DNA of 64,000 nt from Halostella litorea (GTDB lineage: Archaea; Halobacteriota; Halobacteria; Halobacteriales; Natronoarchaeaceae), in NCBI RefSeq assembly GCF_004785955.1, contig NZ_SJER01000006.1, positions 1-64,000 of the forward strand, given 5' to 3'. The first letter of the stretch is position 1; each line of letters begins with the position of its first letter. The notes under the pieces are model-generated. The model searched no databases. It saw only the letters and a program-made list of their open reading frames with translations, and was not told where the DNA came from. The position numbers were made by a program, and so were the translations under genes. Below are positions 58,531 through 64,000 of this stretch, piece by piece.

Positions 58531-59298
58531 ATGTCTGGTCCGAAGGCCGGCGGCGACGCCGGACGCGGCTGGCTCCGCCGGGCGTTCGTCACGGGAACCG
58601 CGATCACGGTCCCGACGATCATCACGCTCGTCCTGCTCGGAACGGTGCTGGACTTCGTCTCCCGGACCATCTCCCCGGTCGTGGCGGCCGTCGAGTTCGT
58701 CCCCGGAACCGACAACCTCCCCGAGGTCGTCCTCGAACTGGTCACGGTCGCGGTCCTGCTCGGGGTCGTGTTGGTCGTCGGCGTCGCCGCCGAGCGCCGC
58801 AGCGGGAACTCGGCGGGCCTCACCCGCGAGTTCGACGAGTTCGTCGCCGCGATCCCGGGCGTCGGCACCGTCTACACCAGCGTCCGCAAGATGAGCGACG
58901 TGCTTCTGGAGAGCGACACGGAGAGCTTTCAGGACGTGAAACTCGTCGAGTTCCCCCACGACGAGACGTACATGCTCTGCTTTCTGACCGCCCACCCGCC
59001 GGACGCGGTCCGCGAGACGGTCGGCGAGTCGGAGATGGAGACGCTGTTCCTCCCGCTCGCGCCGAACCCGGTGATGGGCGGGTTCCTGATCAACGTGCCG
59101 TCCGACCGGGTCCACGACGTCGACATGACCGTCGAGGAGGGCGTCCGGGCCATCGTCACGAGCGGCGTCGCGGTCGGCGAGGAGGTCGACGACATCTCGC
59201 CCGACGGGTTCGACGGCGTCTCCCCGACGGCCTTTGGCGAGGCGATCATCGACAAAGTCCCCGGCACACACGCCGGCGACGACGACCCGAAGCAGTAG
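58531..59298 (+). CDS. DUF502 membrane protein
   Basis: 255 residues. Two membrane helices (about 18-42 and 68-90), then the DUF502 core: VYTSVRKMSDVLL, and VMGGFLINVPSDRV. A short basic N-terminus (GWLRR) precedes the first helix. A cell-envelope role is likely but unproven. Confidence 0.85.
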   Translation: MSGPKAGGDAGRGWLRRAFVTGTAITVPTIITLVLLGTVLDFVSRTISPVVAAVEFVPGTDNLPEVVLELVTVAVLLGVVLVVGVAAERRSGNSAGLTREFDEFVAAIPGVGTVYTSVRKMSDVLLESDTESFQDVKLVEFPHDETYMLCFLTAHPPDAVRETVGESEMETLFLPLAPNPVMGGFLINVPSDRVHDVDMTVEEGVRAIVTSGVAVGEEVDDISPDGFDGVSPTAFGEAIIDKVPGTHAGDDDPKQ

Positions 59299-59359
59299 CT
59301 CACAGCGTCTTCCCCCCGTGTCCACTAATGCGGGCGGGACACAGCGAGCGCAACCCCTC

Positions 59360-59764
59360 TCAGTCCAGCCCCTCGTACGCCGCGATCGACTCGCGGACCC
59401 GGTCGGCGATGGGCCGGGTCTCCTTGGTCGCCGGGTCGACGGTCACCTGCACGGTTTCGGCCGTCGCCGCCACGTCGCCGTCGGCCCGCACCTCGTACTC
59501 CATCGGGAGGCTCGACTCGCCGATCCCGGGGACGCCGACCGCGACCGTCAGGTCGTCCTCGACGGTGATCGGCTGCCGGTAGTCGATCTCCACGTGGGCG
59601 AGCACGGAGTCGATGTCGGAGAGCGGCACGTCGAGCACCTCCGAGAAGTAGTCGACCCGCGCCTCCTCCAGGTAGGTCGCGTACACCGCGTTGTTCACGT
59701 GCCCCATGAAGTCGATGTCACGGACTCGGACGTTCAGCGTCGTCGTGAAGGAGAACTCGTCCAT
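59360..59764 (-). CDS. Acyl-CoA thioesterase (4HBT hotdog)
   Basis: 134 residues. Single hotdog domain with the catalytic Asp region RDIDFMGHVNNAVYATYLEEAR (about 15-36). Typical length of YbgC/4HBT family. It would hydrolyse acyl-CoA; physiological substrate unknown. Confidence 0.86.
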   Translation of the reverse strand: MDEFSFTTTLNVRVRDIDFMGHVNNAVYATYLEEARVDYFSEVLDVPLSDIDSVLAHVEIDYRQPITVEDDLTVAVGVPGIGESSLPMEYEVRADGDVAATAETVQVTVDPATKETRPIADRVRESIAAYEGLD

Positions 59765-59805
59765 CGGCTTCCGGTACCGGGTCGGGGTAGTTCGGTCTGT
59801 CGGAA

Positions 59806-60000
59806 CTACCCGGCCCACTCGCCGCCGATGTCGCTGCTGACGCGGTCGCGCCACAGTTCGAAACTCGTCTCGCAGTCGTCGCTCGTCCGCAGGTGGTCGA
59901 TGAAGCCCGCCCCCGGGTCCGCGAGGTCGCCGTCGCAGAACGGGCAGGTGTTCGGGTCGCTCCAGGTCGGTTCGCTCGGCGCGTGCTGGCTCCGTGACAT
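59806..60000 (-). CDS. DUF7501-type zinc-finger protein
   Basis: 64 residues. CPFCDGDL (about 19-26) plus HLRTSDDC (about 36-43) form a C2HC zinc finger, then a helix with Trp (FELWRDRV). TATA-like CTTTATG at about 60028-60035 gives a leaderless start. Role unknown; perhaps an adaptor or regulator. Confidence 0.78.
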   Translation of the reverse strand: MSRSQHAPSEPTWSDPNTCPFCDGDLADPGAGFIDHLRTSDDCETSFELWRDRVSSDIGGEWAG

Positions 60001-60042
60001 CCTTGTCCGATCCCACCACGGCCGCCGTCATAAAGGTTGGAC

Positions 60043-60054
60043 TAATACGTATTA
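60043..60054. promoter_or_regulatory. Palindrome TAATACGTATTA
   Basis: Perfect 12-nt palindrome in the divergent region between the DUF7501 and DUF420 genes, about 42 nt before the minus-strand ATG. An operator is possible. Confidence 0.4.
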
Positions 60055-60195
60055 CGTAGATATAATGAGGTTAAATGTCACTTGATTCCCGAACCGGACG
60101 AACGGGCACGTTTCGCGGTCGAACCGATCGCCCGTTCGGCGGCCGGAGTAGCCGGGATCGAAAGCACCTATCCGTTCCCGCCCGAAGCCCCCGAC

Positions 60196-60783
60196 ATGTC
60201 AACGGTGAATCCCCGGCAGCGAGTACGGGAACGTCCCCTCGCCGCGACGGCGGTCCTCTCGGCGGTCGGTTACGCGCTCGTCGTCGCCGCGTTCTCCGGC
60301 GTCGTCCCGATCTTCCCGGACATCGGGCGGGAGACGGTCGACCTGTTCTCCCACGCCATCGCGGCCGTCAACACCCTGGCGACGGTGTCGCTCGCGCTCG
60401 GCTGGTACTGGATCCGGAAAGGCGAGGTGCGAAAGCACCGCGCGGCGATGCTGACCGCGTTCGCGCTCATCCTCGTGTTCCTGCTCATGTACCTCCCGAA
60501 GGTGGGCGGCGGCGGCGAGAAGCACTTCGTCGGCCCGGAACTGGTCCGGATCGGCTACCTCATCATGCTCGCGATCCACATCGTGCTGTCGGTGGTGGCC
60601 GTCCCGGTCGTCCTGTACGCCGTCGTGCTCGGGCTCACACACACGCCCGCCGAACTCCGGAACACGGCCCACGCCCGCGTCGGCCGCATCGCCGCGGGGT
60701 CGTGGATCCTCAGCCTCACGCTCGGCGTCGTCACGTACGTGATGCTCAACCACCTCTACGACTCGACGTTCGTCCCGGCCTGA
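60196..60783 (+). CDS. DUF420 membrane protein
   Basis: 195 residues, about four to five membrane helices. DUF420/CtaM-type features: FSHAIAAVNTLATV, RKHRAAMLTAFAL, and a His in MLAIHIVLS; such proteins assist cytochrome oxidase biogenesis in some bacteria. ATG at 60196 chosen; longer frames are arginine-rich. Histidines in helices may bind heme. Confidence 0.82.
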   Translation: MSTVNPRQRVRERPLAATAVLSAVGYALVVAAFSGVVPIFPDIGRETVDLFSHAIAAVNTLATVSLALGWYWIRKGEVRKHRAAMLTAFALILVFLLMYLPKVGGGGEKHFVGPELVRIGYLIMLAIHIVLSVVAVPVVLYAVVLGLTHTPAELRNTAHARVGRIAAGSWILSLTLGVVTYVMLNHLYDSTFVPA

Positions 60784-60845
60784 CGGTCGTGTGCGCCCGC
60801 GGCACGTCCGCGGTACTCGTTTTATCGCCCCGTGCGTGTGTTCCC

Positions 60846-61070
60846 ATGATGACCGCCTCCGACTCCGTCGCCGACCTCGCACCGAGCGCCAAACTCGTGT
60901 ACAAGGTGCTGGAACACAACGGCCAGCTGACCCAACAGCAGATCGCCGAGGAGTCGCTGCTCCCCGCCCGGACGGTCCGGCACGCGCTGACGGAACTGGA
61001 GTCGGCCGACGTCGTCGAGGAGCGGATCCACTTCCAGGACGCCCGCCAGCGCCTCTACAACCTGCAGTAA
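60846..61070 (+). CDS. Small winged-helix regulator
   Basis: 74 residues, single wHTH: LVYKVLEHNGQLTQQQIAEESLLPARTVRHALTELE (about 17-52) and a short wing. TrmB/MarR-like. TATA-like GTTTTATC at about 60819-60827 predicts a leaderless message. Probably binds DNA as a dimer; target unknown. Confidence 0.82.
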   Translation: MMTASDSVADLAPSAKLVYKVLEHNGQLTQQQIAEESLLPARTVRHALTELESADVVEERIHFQDARQRLYNLQ

Positions 61071-61087
61071 CCCGCCGCCGTCCCGCC

Positions 61088-61510
61088 TCAGCCGAGCGCC
61101 TTCACCGTCACTTCCTCGCCGTTCCCCTCCGCTCCGAGTTCGACGGTGTCGACGACCGACGACCGCACCGCCGCCCGCCACTCCTCGACGGCCTCGACGT
61201 GGCGCTCCCGGTGTCGCTCCGTCGTGTACTCGACGTCGTCCGCCGCCCGGAGTTCGTCCTCGGTCGTCGCCGGGTCCGGGTAGGTCGGTACGGGTTCGAC
61301 CAGGTCCTCGGGGTCGAGGTGGAGCGGTTCCCCGCCGACGAACTCGCCGGTCCCGGCCTCGTGCAACCGGGCGCGCATCCGCCCGCTGAACGGTGGCGTC
61401 ACTCTGAGGACGGTTCGCCCGGGGCTCCGGAGGTTCGACTCCAGCGCCGTCACCACGTCCTCGCGCGTCACGGCGACCGAACGGATCGCGGCCGGGTCGT
61501 CCGACGACAT
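61088..61510 (-). CDS. Uncharacterised haloarchaeal protein
   Basis: 140 residues. Starts SVAVTREDVVTALESNLRSP and then a TVLRVTPPFSGRMRARLHEAG block. An acidic tail follows. No motif I recognise, no membrane segment. It diverges from the parA promoter region. Confidence 0.65.
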   Translation of the reverse strand: MSSDDPAAIRSVAVTREDVVTALESNLRSPGRTVLRVTPPFSGRMRARLHEAGTGEFVGGEPLHLDPEDLVEPVPTYPDPATTEDELRAADDVEYTTERHRERHVEAVEEWRAAVRSSVVDTVELGAEGNGEEVTVKALG

Positions 61511-61640
61511 GCGATCGCGTCCGCGCCGCGACGTGTTCAGCGTCACGGTCGGCGGGACTAACGCGTTCCGACCGCGGCCGGTCGCCGAAGGGGTTTCCCG
61601 TGCCACACCCTCCACACCGCCCGCACCGTCCGGGCCGTTC

Positions 61641-62005
61641 ATACGGTGTACACTTTCTACACAGTGTGGAATGTGTGGGCGGTGTCGCGTTCACGCCGTT
61701 TCGGGTTTCGTGGGAACCCGACCGACATCGACCGCGATCGGTCCGAGTCGAACGTGGATATGTCCGGCCCTCTCGCCGAGTGAAGATCACACATTGTACA
61801 ATGTGTAGAATTTCCATTTTATGGGCTGTTGTTAGCGTTACTTGGGGCATCACGAATTGGAGTGCGAACTGTGGACGGTGTAGAAATTCTACAATGTGTA
61901 AACATTCTATACATCCTCGACAGTTTGAAATACTCGGAATGTGAGGAAATTACGCGTGAACGCGAACGGCCCACACCGTCTACACATTGTAGATGGTCCG
62001 AACTC
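61641..62005. repeat. Palindromic repeat cluster upstream of parA (centromere/operator candidate)
   Basis: At least four related palindromes: GTACACTTTCTACACAGTG (61650-61668 approx.), ACACATTGTACAATGTGT (61789-61806, perfect), TGTAGAAATTCTACA (61879-61893, perfect arms), TCTACACATTGTAGA (61979-61993). The shared core is TCTACA/TGTAGA with CATTGT. The region is AT-richer than its surroundings and holds no gene. Typical of a parS or operator array for a partition operon. Confidence 0.65.
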
Positions 62006-62080
62006 TCTGGAATGTGTGAGAAGTGTCGACGGTCCGGAGTTCGCGGACGGCGTGGCGCGCGTTCGCGGAGGTGGACACCC

Positions 62081-62905
62081 ATGGTAGACACGAACGCCGT
62101 GAGCGTCGCACTGCAGAAGGGCGGCGTCGGCAAGACGACGATAGCGATCAACCTGGCCGAACGGCTCGCCGCGCGCGGGCACGAGGTGTTGCTGGTCGAC
62201 CTGGACCAGCAGGGCAACGCCACGGAGGGGGTCGGGCTGGCCGACGCCTACGAGGCCGAGACGCACCTCGGGCACCTGCTGGACGACGACGACCCGACGA
62301 CGCTGGCCGACGTGGTCCGGGATGCGGGGCCGTTCGACCTCGTCCCGGCGAACGCCGACCTCGACGAGGTCGAGAACACGATCCGAAGCAACACGTTCGG
62401 CGCGCTGTGGATCCGCAACGAGGTGGTCGAACCCGCCGTCGACGGGGACTACGACTACGTCGTCGTCGACTCGCCCCCGGACATGGGGCCGCTGTCGGAC
62501 GCGTCGCTGATCGCCACCCAGAACGTCGTCGTGCCGATGCGCATGAGCGAGCAAAGCGCCAGCGGCTTCGAGCGGATGTACGCCCAGCAGGTCGCGCCGA
62601 TCCGCAAGGAGATGGAACTGGACGTCCTCGCGATCGTGCCGAACGCGCTGGAGGGCGACAACGAGGAGAAGCGCATCATCGGCGACCTGGAGGACTCGCA
62701 GTTCGGCGACCTGCTCCCCGAGTTCGCGCGGTCGGACCACTTCGACGACCCGGACTCGCCGGGCCCGGGCATCCGCAAGCGCGTCGCGCTGAAGCGCGCC
62801 TGGCGCGACGGCGAACCGCTCGCCGCGTACGACCCGGACAGCGACATGCTGCCGCGGCTGGACCAACTCGCCGCCGTCGTCGAGGAAGGGACGACCGATG
62901 CCTGA
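62081..62905 (+). CDS. parA: ParA-family partition ATPase
   Basis: 274 residues. Deviant Walker A LQKGGVGKTTIAINLAERL (about 11-29), Walker A' VDLDQQGNAT (about 41-50), Walker B VVVDSPPDMG (about 127-136). A Soj/ParA-type ATPase for plasmid or chromosome segregation. GGAGGTG about 8 nt upstream fixes the ATG at 62081. Overlaps the next gene by 8 nt. Confidence 0.92.
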   Translation: MVDTNAVSVALQKGGVGKTTIAINLAERLAARGHEVLLVDLDQQGNATEGVGLADAYEAETHLGHLLDDDDPTTLADVVRDAGPFDLVPANADLDEVENTIRSNTFGALWIRNEVVEPAVDGDYDYVVVDSPPDMGPLSDASLIATQNVVVPMRMSEQSASGFERMYAQQVAPIRKEMELDVLAIVPNALEGDNEEKRIIGDLEDSQFGDLLPEFARSDHFDDPDSPGPGIRKRVALKRAWRDGEPLAAYDPDSDMLPRLDQLAAVVEEGTTDA

Positions 62906-63308
62906 CGAGAACCGCTTCGCGGGGATCGGCGAGGCCGTCGAGGGCGACGACCCGGCGGCGGACGAGGCGACCCCGACGGAGGCGGACGACGACCCCGTTG
63001 ACGAGGGCGGCGACGCGCCCGCCGACGACTCGGACGGGGACTCCGGCGACGCCGGCCCGGACGAAGGCGGGCCGCCCGACACGACGCCGGCGTTCGCGTT
63101 CGACGACACCGTCCAGAAATCCGTGTACGTCCGCCCGGAGACGTTCGAGGAACTGGAGGACGCCGAGGCGCTGGTCGACGCGCAACTCCGGACCGACCAC
63201 GACCTCCGGGACCTGACCCGCAGGGAGTTCTTCGACGCCGTGTTCCGGGAGGCCGCCGAGGACACCGACGCCCTCGTCGAGCGCGTCCGCCGGATGCGCG
63301 AGAAGTAG
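62898..63308 (+). CDS. Partner protein of parA (DNA-binding candidate)
   Basis: 136 residues. A long acidic linker (about 10-70) followed by FDDTVQKSVYVRPETFEELEDAEA and a helical end with LTRREFFDAVFREA. The C-terminal half looks like a small RHH/HTH-type module. It overlaps parA by 8 nt and takes the ParB place, but it has no ParB box. It may bind the palindromic repeats upstream. Confidence 0.7.
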   Translation: MPDENRFAGIGEAVEGDDPAADEATPTEADDDPVDEGGDAPADDSDGDSGDAGPDEGGPPDTTPAFAFDDTVQKSVYVRPETFEELEDAEALVDAQLRTDHDLRDLTRREFFDAVFREAAEDTDALVERVRRMREK

Positions 63309-64000
63309 CTACTCGGTCAGCCGCCGGTACTGCTCGTCGGTGAGGTCGATCCCCGTGGCGGCGACGTTCTCCTCCAGGTGGCCGACGCTCGACGTGCCGG
63401 GGATGGGGAGGATCACCGGCGAGTGGTCGAGCAGCCACGCCAGCGCGACCTGCTGGGGCGTGGCGTCGTGGGCGTCCGCGACCGCCTCGACCGCCTCAGC
63501 CCGCTCGCCGAGGTCGCCCGCGCCCAGCGGGAACCACGGAATGAAGCCGATGCCGTCGGCCTCGCAGGCCTCCAGCACCGCCTCGTCTTCGCGGTTCCCG
63601 ACGTTGTACTCGTTTTGCACCGTGGCGACGTCGACCATCTCCTGTGCCTGGTCCAACTGTTCGACGCTCACGTTGCTGAGGCCGACGTGGCGGACCAGCC
63701 CCTCGTCCTGCAACTCCGCGAGCGCGGTCACGGAGTCCTCGAACGGCGTGTCCGGGTCGGGCCGGTGGAGCTGATAGAGGTCGATCTCGTCGGTCCGCAG
63801 CCGGTCGAGGCTACAGAGCACGGCGTTGCGGAGGTAGTCCGGGTCGCCGTGCGGGAGCCAGTCGCCGTCGGCGTTCCGGAGCAGGCCGCCCTTCGTCGCG
63901 ACGAACACGTCGTCGCTGTCGCCGAGTGTCTCCCCGATCAGCCGCTCGCTGACGCCGGGGCCGTACGAGTCCGCGGTGTCGACCATGTCGACGCCGAGGT
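63309..64000 (-). CDS. Aldo/keto reductase (5' end cut by window edge)
   Basis: The frame is open to the window end; the visible 230 residues start LGVDMVDTADSYGPG. Catalytic Asp and Tyr are in VDTADSYGPG, Lys in ATKGGLL, His in YQLHRPDPD, and NADPH-site PIPGTSSVGHLEEN ends the domain. Same family as the gene at 53181 but a different subgroup. Convergent with parA's partner gene. Confidence 0.86.
   Translation of the reverse strand, partial: LGVDMVDTADSYGPGVSERLIGETLGDSDDVFVATKGGLLRNADGDWLPHGDPDYLRNAVLCSLDRLRTDEIDLYQLHRPDPDTPFEDSVTALAELQDEGLVRHVGLSNVSVEQLDQAQEMVDVATVQNEYNVGNREDEAVLEACEADGIGFIPWFPLGAGDLGERAEAVEAVADAHDATPQQVALAWLLDHSPVILPIPGTSSVGHLEENVAATGIDLTDEQYRRLTE

Noticed and set aside
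1..64000. Many long open frames opposite or overlapping clear genes, rich in Arg, Ala, Gly, Pro
   Set aside because: In GC-rich haloarchaeal DNA, stop codons are rare in other frames. These frames lack acidic composition, domains and promoters and lie over recognised genes.

Overview
The window is from a haloarchaeon (class Halobacteria). The evidence is very high GC, strongly acidic proteins, many leaderless genes with a TATA-like box about 25-30 nt before the start codon, Tat-type signal sequences on secreted redox proteins, halocyanins, HalX/HalOD1/DUF7501/DUF7521-type families, an Orc1/Cdc6-linked replication origin, and HTH_10 (bacterio-opsin-activator type) regulators. I saw no rRNA, tRNA, CRISPR array or insertion sequence.

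Layout. 1-3519 (minus): an overlapping four-gene operon resembling the WbpA/B/E/D route to a UDP-2,3-diacetamido-uronic acid, followed by an envelope-related stretch (phosphodiesterase/phosphatase, FemAB-like acyltransferase) and small regulators up to 8.7 kb. 9-26 kb: a denitrification island with copper nitrite reductase nirK, two NnrS-like multi-heme/copper-type membrane proteins, a cupin, a MoaD-like protein ending in Cys-Cys, and a seven-gene nitrate reductase operon (narG, narH, narJ-type chaperone, heme-b EB_dh subunit, HEAT-repeat protein, an unknown, and an Mrp ATPase fused to DUF2249). 26.1-28.3 kb: a replication origin with six ORB-like repeats around an AT-rich core, next to orc1/cdc6. 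28-41 kb: ZIP transporter, aminotransferase, metY, a candidate RiPP (Htur_1727 type) coupled to an ahbC-like radical SAM gene, halocyanins, a second radical-SAM/CGCGG-RiPP pair with an orphan glutamyl-tRNA reductase dimerisation domain, three stand-alone DUF2249 proteins, an HTH_10 regulator, and cysK. 42-64 kb: XPB-like helicase, HalX response regulator, a frameshifted KaiC-like protein, gfo6-type xylose dehydrogenase, tungstate/molybdate transporter tupABC with a ModE-TOBE regulator, NhaP-type antiporter, small zinc-ribbon proteins, and a parA locus with palindromic repeats.

The strongest unifying signal is the palindrome CGAA-N4-TTCG. It occurs at eleven clear promoters between 9.0 and 37.6 kb, in nine cases 37-41 nt before the start codon I favour. 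The same site therefore appears to join nirK, narG, the NnrS-like genes, the MoaD-like gene, the DUF2249 genes, the CGCGG RiPP operon and the HTH_10 regulator into one anaerobic (NarO/DmsR-like) regulon. Two of the sites sit exactly midway between divergent genes. This spacing also fixes several start codons.

Functionally, the nitrate reductase (Mo enzyme outside the membrane, Tat-exported), NirK, halocyanins, the heme-synthesis radical SAM enzymes and the Mo/W transporter fit one anaerobic respiration programme. No nitric oxide or nitrous oxide reductase and no narB/narC (Rieske/cytochrome b) genes are visible in the window.
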